64,000 nucleotides of DNA from assembly GCA_045648505.1 (NCBI GenBank), contig JAZROD010000058.1, positions 1 to 64,000 on the forward strand, given 5' to 3'. The notes under the pieces were generated by a model, which saw only the letters and a list, made by a program, of their open reading frames with translations, made no database searches and had not been told where the DNA came from. The position numbers were made by a program, and so were the translations under genes. This DNA is from RGIG8700 sp045648505. GTDB lineage: Bacteria > Bacillota > Clostridia > RGIG6154. This document shows, piece after piece, positions 43,363-49,607 of the stretch (position 1 is its first letter; every line of letters begins with the position of its first letter).

Positions 43363-44055
43363 GTGAAATATTCAGTAGAAGTTGAACATATGTGTCCTTT
43401 AGCAAAGGGTGCATATCACGGTCCTGCAGCTATTCCGCAGGAAGGCAAATGGGTTCAGGCTAAAGAAATCAAAGATATTTCAGGTCTTACTCATGGTATT
43501 GGCTGGTGTGCTCCACAGCAGGGTACATGTAAGCTCACATTAAATGTTAAGGAAGGCGTAATCCAGGAAGCATTAGTTGAAACAGTTGGTTGCAGCGGTA
43601 TGACACATTCAGCTGCTATGGCTTCAGAAATTTTAGTTGGTAAAACAATTCTTGAAGCTTTAAACACAGACCTTGTTTGTGATGCTATCAACACAGCTAT
43701 GAGAGAATTATTCCTTCAGATCGTATACGGAAGAACACAGACTGCATTTTCAGAAGATGGTCTTCCAATCGGTGCAGGTCTTGAAGACCTTGGTAAAGGT
43801 TTAAGATCACAGGTTGGTACAACTTATGCAACTCTTGCAAAAGGTCCAAGATACCTTGAACTCGCAGAAGGTTACATAACAAAAATCGCAATTGATGACA
43901 AAGACCAGATTATTGGTTACAAATTTGTTCACCTCGGCAAAATGATGGAAATGATCGCTAAAGGTATGGATGCTAATGAAGCTCTTGAAAAAGCAAGCGG
44001 TCAGTACGGTAGAGTTGATGATGCTGCAAAGCTTATCGACCCAAGACATGAATAA
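43363..44055 (+). CDS. NifU-like iron-sulfur scaffold protein paired with GGGtGRT
   Basis: A 230-aa soluble protein with an IscU/NifU-like core: cysteines in HMCPLAKGAYHG, WCAPQQGTCKL and VGCSGMTHSAAMASEILVGK match the scaffold fold (the last segment is the classical C-S-G region). The start is GTG 43363 behind AGGAGG. It is followed after 22 nt by the GGGtGRT gene, and this pairing is recurrent in Clostridia and other anaerobes. An Fe-S assembly or delivery role is inferred from the fold. No client is known to me. The codon use resembles that of gapA, suggesting high expression. Confidence 0.8.
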   Translation: MKYSVEVEHMCPLAKGAYHGPAAIPQEGKWVQAKEIKDISGLTHGIGWCAPQQGTCKLTLNVKEGVIQEALVETVGCSGMTHSAAMASEILVGKTILEALNTDLVCDAINTAMRELFLQIVYGRTQTAFSEDGLPIGAGLEDLGKGLRSQVGTTYATLAKGPRYLELAEGYITKIAIDDKDQIIGYKFVHLGKMMEMIAKGMDANEALEKASGQYGRVDDAAKLIDPRHE

Positions 44056-44077
44056 TTGGAGAAGGAGGTAAACAAAA

Positions 44078-45079
44078 ATGGCATTATTTGAAAGTTATGA
44101 AAGAAGAATAGATCAGATCAACGCAGAACTTGCTAAACACGGTATTGCTTCAATCGAAGAAGCAAAGAAAATCTGTGACGATGCAGGCGTTGATGCTTAT
44201 GGTATTACAAAGAGCATTCAGCCAATCTGCTTTGAAAACGCAGCTTGGGCTTACACAGTAGGCGCAGCTATCGCTATCAAAGAAGGTTGCATAAAAGCTG
44301 CTGATGCTGCAGAAAAAATCGGACTTGGCTTACAGGCATTCTGTATCCCAGGTTCAGTTGCAGACGACAGAAAAGTAGGTATCGGTCACGGTAACCTCGG
44401 CGCTATGCTTTTAAGAGAAGAAACAAAGTGCTTCGCATTCTTAGCAGGTCACGAATCATTCGCTGCTGCTGAAGGTGCTATCGGTCTTGCAAGATCAGCT
44501 AACAAAGCAAGAAACGAAGATTTAAGAGTTATCCTTAACGGTCTTGGTAAAGACGCTGCAAAGATTATCTCAAGAATCAACGGCTTTACTTATGTTCAGA
44601 CAAAGTTTGACTACTACACAGGCAAACTTGAAATCGTTGAAGAAATCGCTTACTCAAACGGCGAAAGAGCAAAAGTTCGTTGCTACGGTGCGGACGATGT
44701 TCGTGAAGGTGTTGCAATTATGCATCACGAAGGTGTTGACGTTTCTATCACAGGTAACTCAACAAACCCAACAAGATTCCAGCACCCAGTTGCAGGTACA
44801 TACAAGAAAGAATGTATCGAACAGGGTAAGAAATACTTCTCAGTTGCTTCAGGTGGCGGTACAGGTAGAACTCTCCACCCTGACAACATGGCTGCAGGTC
44901 CAGCTTCTTATGGTATGACAGATACTATGGGAAGAATGCATAGTGATGCTCAGTTCGCAGGTTCATCTTCAGTTCCTGCTCACGTTGAAATGATGGGACT
45001 TATCGGTGCAGGTAACAACCCAATGGTTGGTATGACTGTTGCAATCGCAGTTGCTATTGAAGAATCATTTAAGAAATAA
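44078..45079 (+). CDS. GGGtGRT family protein
   Basis: A 333-aa soluble protein of the GGGtGRT family, named after the motif seen here in VASGGGTGRTLHPDNMAAG (about residues 265-285). The function is not established. Other conserved stretches are GHGNLGAMLL and MHHEGVDVSITGNSTNP. It always travels with the NifU-like scaffold encoded just upstream in genomes I recall, so an Fe-S or redox-linked activity is plausible. The start ATG 44078 follows GAAGGAGG. The alanine- and glycine-rich, GCT/GGT-biased coding is like that of strongly expressed genes in this window. Confidence 0.85.
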   Translation: MALFESYERRIDQINAELAKHGIASIEEAKKICDDAGVDAYGITKSIQPICFENAAWAYTVGAAIAIKEGCIKAADAAEKIGLGLQAFCIPGSVADDRKVGIGHGNLGAMLLREETKCFAFLAGHESFAAAEGAIGLARSANKARNEDLRVILNGLGKDAAKIISRINGFTYVQTKFDYYTGKLEIVEEIAYSNGERAKVRCYGADDVREGVAIMHHEGVDVSITGNSTNPTRFQHPVAGTYKKECIEQGKKYFSVASGGGTGRTLHPDNMAAGPASYGMTDTMGRMHSDAQFAGSSSVPAHVEMMGLIGAGNNPMVGMTVAIAVAIEESFKK

Positions 45080-45101
45080 TTCAATATTTTTCAAAAAATA
45101 G

Positions 45102-45130
45102 TTGCATTTTCTGAAAATATAGGATATACT
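45102..45130 (+). promoter_or_regulatory. promoter of the structured RNA
   Basis: TTGCAT (45102-45107), 17-bp spacer, TATACT (45125-45130). Predicted transcription start is about 45137, exactly where the first RNA stem begins. Confidence 0.75.
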
Positions 45131-45136
45131 ATTAGT

Positions 45137-45281
45137 AGCCTGAGAGATAGTTCGCTTTGTCAGGTAGTGACTATTGAGGCTCATTTAGTAGTTAATGCTT
45201 TACTACTCCTGAATAGGGTTTTAACCCGAGAAACAAAAGCATCGTATGAAAGTTAACGCCTCTTGAAAAAGAGGCGTTTCA
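45137..45281 (+). ncRNA. candidate structured, pseudoknotted ncRNA
   Basis: About 145 nt between its own promoter and a terminator hairpin, with no ORF. Stems seen: AGCCT/AGGCT (45137-45141 with 45177-45181) extended by ATAGT/ACTAT; AGTAGT/ACTACT (45187-45192 with 45202-45207); GGGTT/AACCC (45216-45227). The 9-nt loop of the second hairpin (ATGCTTT, 45195-45201) can pair with AAAGCAT at 45236-45242, forming a pseudoknot. I do not recognise a known riboswitch or Rfam class. It directly precedes a predicted RNase gene, the layout of a type III antitoxin RNA, although no tandem repeats are visible. Confidence 0.65.
45255..45281 (+). terminator. leaky terminator between ncRNA and PBECR4 gene
   Basis: A perfect 10-bp stem AACGCCTCTT/AAGAGGCGTT with a GAAA loop but only a three-T tail, so partial read-through into the downstream gene is expected. 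Confidence 0.75.
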
Positions 45282-45301
45282 ACTTATATTGGAGATTTTA
45301 T

Positions 45302-45850
45302 ATGGATTTACTCAAGAATTGTTCAGATGCTTACAAAAATTATGTAGGATATGAATACACCTTTATTACTGACTGTGATTATTCTGTGAAGGTAAGATTT
45401 GCTGAAAGTCATTTTTATCACTTGACAGGACTTCACTATCTGAAAGATATAAAACAGTTAGACACAAGGATAATAAATAACAATACTGCAAATATCTTCA
45501 AAAAAATTGCCAAACAAAAAATTACACAATCTCACATACAGAAAAGCGTTTTTTACAAACAAATAGAAGAAAGATTGACGCATTTTCTCAATTTTAATAA
45601 AGTTATATCTGCAAAAGTCATTGTTGATTTTGATTATACAAAAGTTCCTAAAACTAATATCCTGTCTAAATATCTGTTGTATAGACAATATGAGGATGGG
45701 TATGAAATCCTTGGTTTAAAATATGACGCAAAATGTGATGTATACATACCGGAAACATTTATTGTTGAACATTCGGACTATTATATCAAAGAGCAAATGT
45801 CATATAATATTGTAGAAGTTAAGACAAATTTATATAAAAACAAAAAATAA
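45302..45850 (+). CDS. PBECR4 domain protein, predicted RNase toxin
   Basis: A 182-aa protein matching the PBECR4 family (BECR-fold nucleases related to barnase, EndoU, colicin E5/D and RelE). The hallmark FYHLTGLHYLKDI is at residues 40-52. Further polar residues that could be catalytic are in LLYRQYEDGYEIL and FIVEHSDYYIKE. The start ATG 45302 has GGAG 7 nt upstream. The gene sits 20 nt behind a terminator that closes a structured RNA and is convergent with an Xre regulator. RNase activity is predicted from the fold only. Its regulation by the RNA is inferred. Confidence 0.75.
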   Translation: MDLLKNCSDAYKNYVGYEYTFITDCDYSVKVRFAESHFYHLTGLHYLKDIKQLDTRIINNNTANIFKKIAKQKITQSHIQKSVFYKQIEERLTHFLNFNKVISAKVIVDFDYTKVPKTNILSKYLLYRQYEDGYEILGLKYDAKCDVYIPETFIVEHSDYYIKEQMSYNIVEVKTNLYKNKK

Positions 45851-45876
45851 GACAGCAAAATGATGTCTTATTTTCT
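45846..45876. terminator. bidirectional terminator
   Basis: AATAAGACA/TGTCTTATT stem with a 9-nt loop between convergent genes, T-run on the plus strand. Confidence 0.75.
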
Positions 45877-46062
45877 TTCTACAAGATAATCAAGAGAAAC
45901 ATTATAAAAATCGGCGAGTTTTATTGCCGCCCATAAAGGCAGTTCTCTTTCCCCTCTCTCATACCTTTGATAAACAGTAAGTTGCATATTTAAAAAATCT
46001 GCTATATCTTTTTGTTTTTTGTCGTTATCTTCCCGTAAATCTCTTATTCGCCTATAATACAT
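45868..46062 (-). CDS. Xre family transcriptional regulator (64 aa)
   Basis: A minimal Cro/CI-type HTH protein, nearly all of it DNA-binding domain (IRDLREDNDKKQKDIADFL..QLTVYQRYERGERELPLWAAIKLADFYNVSLDYL). ATG 46062 is chosen with GGTGAT upstream. A TTG six bases earlier is less likely. It is divergent from the zinc-ribbon membrane gene, with two identical-arm palindromes in between, so it probably represses both itself and that gene. Confidence 0.88.
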   Translation of the reverse strand: MYYRRIRDLREDNDKKQKDIADFLNMQLTVYQRYERGERELPLWAAIKLADFYNVSLDYLVERK

Positions 46063-46090
46063 AAACAATCACCATATTTATTATAACCAA

Positions 46091-46106
46091 AACACCATAC
46101 GGTGTT
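46091..46106. promoter_or_regulatory. operator O1 (AACACC-N4-GGTGTT)
   Basis: A 16-bp palindrome overlapping the -35 hexamer TTGACA (46105-46110) of the membrane-protein promoter. A second identical-arm site is centred 23 bp away. Confidence 0.8.
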
Positions 46107-46113
46107 GACAAAT

Positions 46114-46129
46114 AACACCGAATGGTGTT
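46114..46129. promoter_or_regulatory. operator O2 (AACACC-N4-GGTGTT)
   Basis: A palindrome with the same arms filling the spacer between TTGACA (46105-46110) and TATAAT (46129-46134). Binding here would block RNA polymerase. Confidence 0.8.
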
Positions 46130-46172
46130 ATAATTTCCTCGACTTTGATATTTCAAAAAGGGGAAAGTCACA

Positions 46173-46478
46173 ATGAACAGGACTATACGAATAAGTTTTG
46201 CTATATTTATATTACTTCTCAATCTTAATGTAGCGGTATATGGAAAGCAGTTTAACTGTTGGCATTGCCGTAATCAATATGATAGAAATATGACTGCAAA
46301 TTGTTCTTCGTGCGGATGGGATATATGTTTTAGTTGTGGAGCTTGTGAACCAAGGTGTTCTGTTAAATTAAGAAAGTTGCAGAAATTTTCTGCAAAAAAG
46401 ATTTGTTTAATATCAGTGAGTTTAGTTTTATTTACTCTGATATTCTTGGTTTTAAAATATAAAAGTTTTCGTAAATGA
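46173..46478 (+). CDS. two-helix membrane protein with zinc-ribbon, unknown function
   Basis: A 101-aa protein: an N-terminal hydrophobic helix (ISFAIFILLLNLNVAVYG), a cysteine-rich knuckle (CWHC, CSSCGWDICFSCGACEPRC, about residues 29-63) and a second helix near the C-terminus. The metal-binding loop lies between the helices. I know no family name. GGGG precedes ATG 46173 by about 10 nt. Transcription is from a promoter covered by twin operators, so it is likely silent unless the Xre protein is relieved. A hairpin terminator follows. Confidence 0.65.
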   Translation: MNRTIRISFAIFILLLNLNVAVYGKQFNCWHCRNQYDRNMTANCSSCGWDICFSCGACEPRCSVKLRKLQKFSAKKICLISVSLVLFTLIFLVLKYKSFRK

Positions 46479-46496
46479 TAACATCTTCATTAAAAT

Positions 46497-46524
46497 AAGA
46501 CAGCTTTCGCTGTCTTGTTTTTAT
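46497..46524 (+). terminator. terminator
   Basis: AAGACAGC/GCTGTCTT stem with a TTTC loop and a T-run, between convergent genes. Confidence 0.8.
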
Positions 46525-47906
46525 TTATTGTTTACTGCATCTATGAAAGCAAGGAAGCCTTTGTTTCCTGTTTCTGTGTTTTTATAAACACCGCAGTTTT
46601 CAAGAATCTTTTTGAATACTTCGCCGATTTCTGCTTTAAGAGAGTCGTTAAGTTCGCCAAGCTCTGTTGTAAGTCTTGCAGGAAGAACGGCAAGTCCCAT
46701 TGCTTCAATAAGACCGATGTTTTCCTTTTTAATATGATGATATTCGCTGTGAGCGTGGAAAATACCAAGAGGATGTTCTTCTGATGTTCTGTTGTTTCTT
46801 AAGATAAGGTCCATTTCGAACTTTTCACCGCGTCTTCTTGCAATTGGTGTGATTGCGTTGTGTGGCTGATCTGTGTATGCAAGGATTTCGTTTTCTTCGT
46901 CTGTATGCTCTTTCCAGCAATCAAGAATCTTTGTTGCAAGGTCGCTTACTCTTTGTTTACTGTCCCCTGTGATTCTTATGGTTGAAAGTGGCCAGCTTAC
47001 GATACCTGCAGTAATGTCTTCATAACCTTTGAATGAAACAGGAGTGGTTATTGGGCATTTTGCCATAGGGAATTCGTAGTTACCGCCCTGATAATGGTCG
47101 TGTGTTAAAATTGAACCGCCAACGATTGGAAGGCCTGCATTTGAACCAAGGAAATAATGTGGGAAAATTTCAACAAAATCTAAAAGTCTGTCAAAAGTTT
47201 TCTGTGAAATAAGCATTGGTTCGTGTTCATCTTTGAATACAATACAATGTTCATTGTAGTAAACATAAGGTGAATACTGCCAGTTCCACTTTTCGCCTGC
47301 AAGAGTTATAGGCATAATTCTGTGGTTTGCTCTGCCCGGATGATTCATATGACCTGCAAAACCTTCGTTTTCTTTACATAAAAGACATTTAGGATATTCT
47401 GCAGTTGTCTTTGCAAGCTTTGCAAGGGCAATATCTTTAGGGTCTTTTTCAGGCTTTGAAAGATTGATTGTAATATCAATATCACCGTAGTTTTCTGTTG
47501 AAGTTTTCCAGATAATATTCTTTTTAACACGATTTGTCATAATATAGTTGTTGTTTTTTGACATTTCGTAGAAATAATCTGTTGCTTTTTTAGGGTCCTG
47601 TGCATATTTTTCGTTGAATTTTGCACGGACATAAGAAGGTCTTGGAGTGAAAACATTCATAATTTCTGCAGAAAGCAAATCTCTGTATGTAAGAGTGTCA
47701 GCTTCAAGCTTACCGCTTTGTGCGGCAAAGTCTAAAAGGCCTTCTAAAATCTGTTCAAGATTTTCGTGGGGAGTATATTCGCATTTTTCAAAAATTTCTC
47801 CGCCGATTAAATACATAACTCTGTTTGCACAGTAAATAACATCATCTTGTTCAATGAGGTTTCTTTCAACTGCGTAATCAAGAAGTTCAGATAAATACTT
47901 ATTCAT
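46521..47906 (-). CDS. galT: UDP-glucose-hexose-1-phosphate uridylyltransferase, class II
   Basis: Leloir pathway enzyme of 461 aa that exchanges UMP between glucose 1-phosphate and galactose 1-phosphate. The class II signature is complete: PHYFLGSNAGLPIVGGSILT followed by HDHYQGG, with the nucleophile region in the second part. I start it at ATG 47906 (MNKYLSELL), with GAGGTG 7 nt upstream. The longer frame would begin within that site. A promoter TTGTTT-17-TATAAT overlaps the preceding terminator. galK and galE are not in the window. Confidence 0.94.
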   Translation of the reverse strand: MNKYLSELLDYAVERNLIEQDDVIYCANRVMYLIGGEIFEKCEYTPHENLEQILEGLLDFAAQSGKLEADTLTYRDLLSAEIMNVFTPRPSYVRAKFNEKYAQDPKKATDYFYEMSKNNNYIMTNRVKKNIIWKTSTENYGDIDITINLSKPEKDPKDIALAKLAKTTAEYPKCLLCKENEGFAGHMNHPGRANHRIMPITLAGEKWNWQYSPYVYYNEHCIVFKDEHEPMLISQKTFDRLLDFVEIFPHYFLGSNAGLPIVGGSILTHDHYQGGNYEFPMAKCPITTPVSFKGYEDITAGIVSWPLSTIRITGDSKQRVSDLATKILDCWKEHTDEENEILAYTDQPHNAITPIARRRGEKFEMDLILRNNRTSEEHPLGIFHAHSEYHHIKKENIGLIEAMGLAVLPARLTTELGELNDSLKAEIGEVFKKILENCGVYKNTETGNKGFLAFIDAVNNK

Positions 47907-47938
47907 AATTAAACACCTCATTTCTATTATACAACAAA

Positions 47939-47963
47939 AAAGTGCTCAAAACAAGAGCACTTA
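47939..47963 (-). terminator. terminator of the prophage-remnant operon
   Basis: AAGTGCTC/GAGCACTT stem followed by TTTTTTG on the minus strand. Confidence 0.8.
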
Positions 47964-48329
47964 TGCAATTTTATAATATTTTTCCGCTTCAAGAAGGGCT
48001 TTTGTATGCATTCTTGCTATATGGCGGGGTGAATAGTTAAGTTTTTTTGCAATATCTTCAGGGTTCATACCGCAGATGTATTTATATTGCAGGAGGCTTT
48101 TAAGGGTAATATCTTCAACTTTTTCTATAAGTCTGAAGATGTTGATTTTAGTCTGAAGGTTTTTGTTTATGGCATTTTTGATGTTTTGTTGCTCCTGCTT
48201 CAGCTTTTCAACAAGCAGTTGGTCATCTGCAAGGTTGATATTATCTTCAAGAGTTTTTAAAATTTCTTTTTTCATATCAATATCTTTATTTATGAAACAA
48301 GCCTGGTTTAAATATTCTTTTATATTCAT
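47961..48329 (-). CDS. phage-type sigma-like regulator (DUF1492-like)
   Basis: A 122-aa protein with a charged helical N-terminus and a C-terminal sigma-region-4-like HTH (SLLQYKYICGMNPEDIAKKLNYSPRHIARMHTKALL). This matches the small late-gene regulators (DUF1492/RinA-like) at the end of phage early regions in Firmicutes. It overlaps the upstream zinc-finger gene by 4 nt (ATGA) and is closed by a terminator. Together with the neighbouring repressor it marks a decayed prophage. A role in the present host is unclear. Confidence 0.72.
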   Translation of the reverse strand: MNIKEYLNQACFINKDIDMKKEILKTLEDNINLADDQLLVEKLKQEQQNIKNAINKNLQTKINIFRLIEKVEDITLKSLLQYKYICGMNPEDIAKKLNYSPRHIARMHTKALLEAEKYYKIA

Positions 48330-48637
48330 TTTTCCACCTTCCTGTCCGGAATATATTCAGGACATTTTTTAACTATGTAGCTATCCAGAATCTCTCCTGT
48401 ATAAAAATTGCCTCTCACTTTAATAGCTTTTGCTTCCCATCCTTCAACAGGGGTTAAGCTTCTGGACCAACTGCAGTTTCCACAGGCGTTTTCACAGGTC
48501 CAGCATAGTGTTTCATTGGCGTTTCTTTTGGGAATCTTGTCTTTTCCCTGATAGCGTCGCCTACAGGTGTTTGAACAAAATTTAATTGCGTTTGTTGTAA
48601 TAAATTCTTTTCCACAATGGGAACATTTCTTCTTCAT
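48326..48637 (-). CDS. phage-remnant zinc-finger protein (103 aa)
   Basis: The N-terminus has a treble-clef-like knuckle (KKKCSHCGKEF..IKFCSNTCRRRYQ). A second cysteine group follows (LCWTCENACGNCSW), then a basic body. ATG 48637 is preceded by AGAAAGGA. It overlaps the 66-aa gene by 56 nt in another frame. Both have good ribosome binding sites, so I keep both. Such proteins occur next to DUF1492-like regulators in phages. The function is unknown. Confidence 0.65.
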   Translation of the reverse strand: MKKKCSHCGKEFITTNAIKFCSNTCRRRYQGKDKIPKRNANETLCWTCENACGNCSWSRSLTPVEGWEAKAIKVRGNFYTGEILDSYIVKKCPEYIPDRKVEK

Positions 48638-48782
48638 CAGTATCAGTCCTTTCTCTTACCGTGCTTTCGCAAAAGGGACAAACCGCAAAGGTTTCATAAG
48701 GATGTTCGGGGAGCTGGTAGTGGATTTCCTTAATGAAAGCGGGTTCTTTAAATTCCCTTGAGCAGTCTTCACATTTGTACAT
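48582..48782 (-). CDS. phage-remnant zinc-ribbon protein (66 aa)
   Basis: A small protein with two CxxC knuckles (YKCEDCSREF and FAVCPFCEST) and no other recognisable feature. GGAGAAATAA precedes ATG 48782. It is first in the minus-strand operon behind a TTGACA-17-TATAAT promoter (48842-48814). Function unknown, probably nucleic-acid binding. Confidence 0.65.
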   Translation of the reverse strand: MYKCEDCSREFKEPAFIKEIHYQLPEHPYETFAVCPFCESTVRERTDTDEEEMFPLWKRIYYNKRN

Positions 48783-48813
48783 TTATTTCTCCTAAAATTT
48801 GAATTACATTCAT

Positions 48814-48842
48814 ATTATAGTGTAAAACATCTGATGTGTCAA
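48814..48842 (-). promoter_or_regulatory. promoter of the minus-strand phage-remnant operon
   Basis: On the minus strand a perfect TTGACA (48842-48837), 17 bp, perfect TATAAT (48819-48814). ATATGAATGTAATTC next to it resembles the half-sites of the operator in front of the repressor. Confidence 0.8.
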
Positions 48843-48872
48843 CAAAAAAGTGAAAATTATTCAAATTTTCTA

Positions 48873-48901
48873 TTGACAAATATGAACAATATTCATATAA
48901 T
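48873..48901 (+). promoter_or_regulatory. repressor promoter with operator
   Basis: A perfect TTGACA (48873-48878), 17 bp, perfect TATAAT (48896-48901). The palindrome ATATGAA-N5-TTCATAT (48880-48898) fills the spacer and is the likely autoregulatory operator. Confidence 0.82.
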
Positions 48902-48919
48902 ATATTTGAGGTGATATTG

Positions 48920-49267
48920 GTGAAGTTAAAAGAATTAAGAAAAGCGAAAGGATACACACAAAAGGAGCTGGCAGAAATCATAGGTGTGGATACTTCCAGC
49001 ATCAGCAAATATGAAAAGGGAGTTGCTGAACCGTCCTTTGAAGTGGTTAAGAAGCTTGCTTCTGCTTTGGGAGTTTCTATAGACTGTCTTTCTGATATGG
49101 AAATTGAGGCGGACGAGTCTGAAACAGAAATTCTCGAATATTTAAGAAGCAATCCTGAATTCAAAATTCTTTTTGACAGAATAAAGAATTCGGATAAGGA
49201 AGATTTGAACAAGCTTATTGCTATTCATATGGCTATGAAGGGTACAAATCTCAATTTTGCAGAGTGA
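48920..49267 (+). CDS. phage-type Xre/CI repressor
   Basis: A 115-aa protein with an N-terminal HTH_3 domain (LKELRKAKGYTQKELAEIIGVDTSSISKYEKG) and a helical C-terminal part. I prefer GTG 48920, since GAGGTG lies 6-8 nt before it. GTG 48911 overlaps that site. It faces the zinc-finger operon across divergent promoters, the layout of a lysogeny switch, and is followed by an ImmA-like gene, the usual partner that removes such repressors. Confidence 0.85.
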   Translation: MKLKELRKAKGYTQKELAEIIGVDTSSISKYEKGVAEPSFEVVKKLASALGVSIDCLSDMEIEADESETEILEYLRSNPEFKILFDRIKNSDKEDLNKLIAIHMAMKGTNLNFAE

Positions 49268-49283
49268 CCACTATATATTGTGT
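49268..49283. promoter_or_regulatory. isolated NrdR-box-like palindrome
   Basis: CCACTATATATTGTGT is very close to the NrdR consensus (ACACTATATATTGTGT-type). It lies between the repressor and the ImmA-like gene, about 275 bp upstream of the nrdD promoter pair. Confidence 0.55.
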
Positions 49284-49300
49284 AATGGTGATGTTTTTAA

Positions 49301-49507
49301 ATGGAAAGAATTTTTATAAGAATTATTGACCTCCCGTTGACCATCAGGGCATATACAAGTCTGGATGCAGAGGGGAATTATAACATTTATTTAAATGCAA
49401 GACTTTCCCCCGAAATGCAGAAAAAAGCCTACGAACACGAACTTATGCATATAAAGCGAGATGATTTCTCGGATATCAAGACGGTGGAAGAGGCAGAAAA
49501 ATTTTAA
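49301..49507 (+). CDS. short ImmA/IrrE-type metallopeptidase
   Basis: A 68-aa protein with the zinc-peptidase motif HELMH (H-E-x-x-H) and a following acidic tail. It is shorter than typical ImmA/IrrE domains but keeps the catalytic motif. The position after a phage-type repressor matches the ImmR-ImmA arrangement, in which the peptidase cleaves the repressor. The ribosome binding site is poor, so expression may depend on coupling. It may be a truncated remnant. Confidence 0.65.
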   Translation: MERIFIRIIDLPLTIRAYTSLDAEGNYNIYLNARLSPEMQKKAYEHELMHIKRDDFSDIKTVEEAEKF

Positions 49508-49526
49508 TATATTTTGTGTTACCCTA

Positions 49527-49555
49527 TTGACAAACGCGATAAAATACTATATATT
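49527..49555 (+). promoter_or_regulatory. nrdD promoter
   Basis: TTGACA (49527-49532), 17-bp spacer, TATATT (49550-49555), with the -10 inside an NrdR box. Confidence 0.75.
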
Positions 49556-49589
49556 GTATATACACTTTTAAATAAACTATATACATATA
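49544..49589. promoter_or_regulatory. tandem NrdR boxes
   Basis: Two AT-rich palindromes, ATACTATATATTGTAT (49544-49559) and AAACTATATACATATA (49574-49589), spaced 30 bp apart as expected for cooperative NrdR binding on one face of DNA. The first covers the -10 element, so repression by NrdR when dNTPs are plentiful is predicted. Confidence 0.75.
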
Positions 49590-49607
49590 AAAATTTTGGG
49601 GGATAAA

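Noticed and set aside
45137..45160. CTGAGAGAT resembling part of a TPP riboswitch
   Set aside because: The other TPP consensus blocks (GGGGTGC before it and the ACCTGAT..GGATAAT..AGCGTAGGGA part) are absent and the downstream gene is not thiamine-related.
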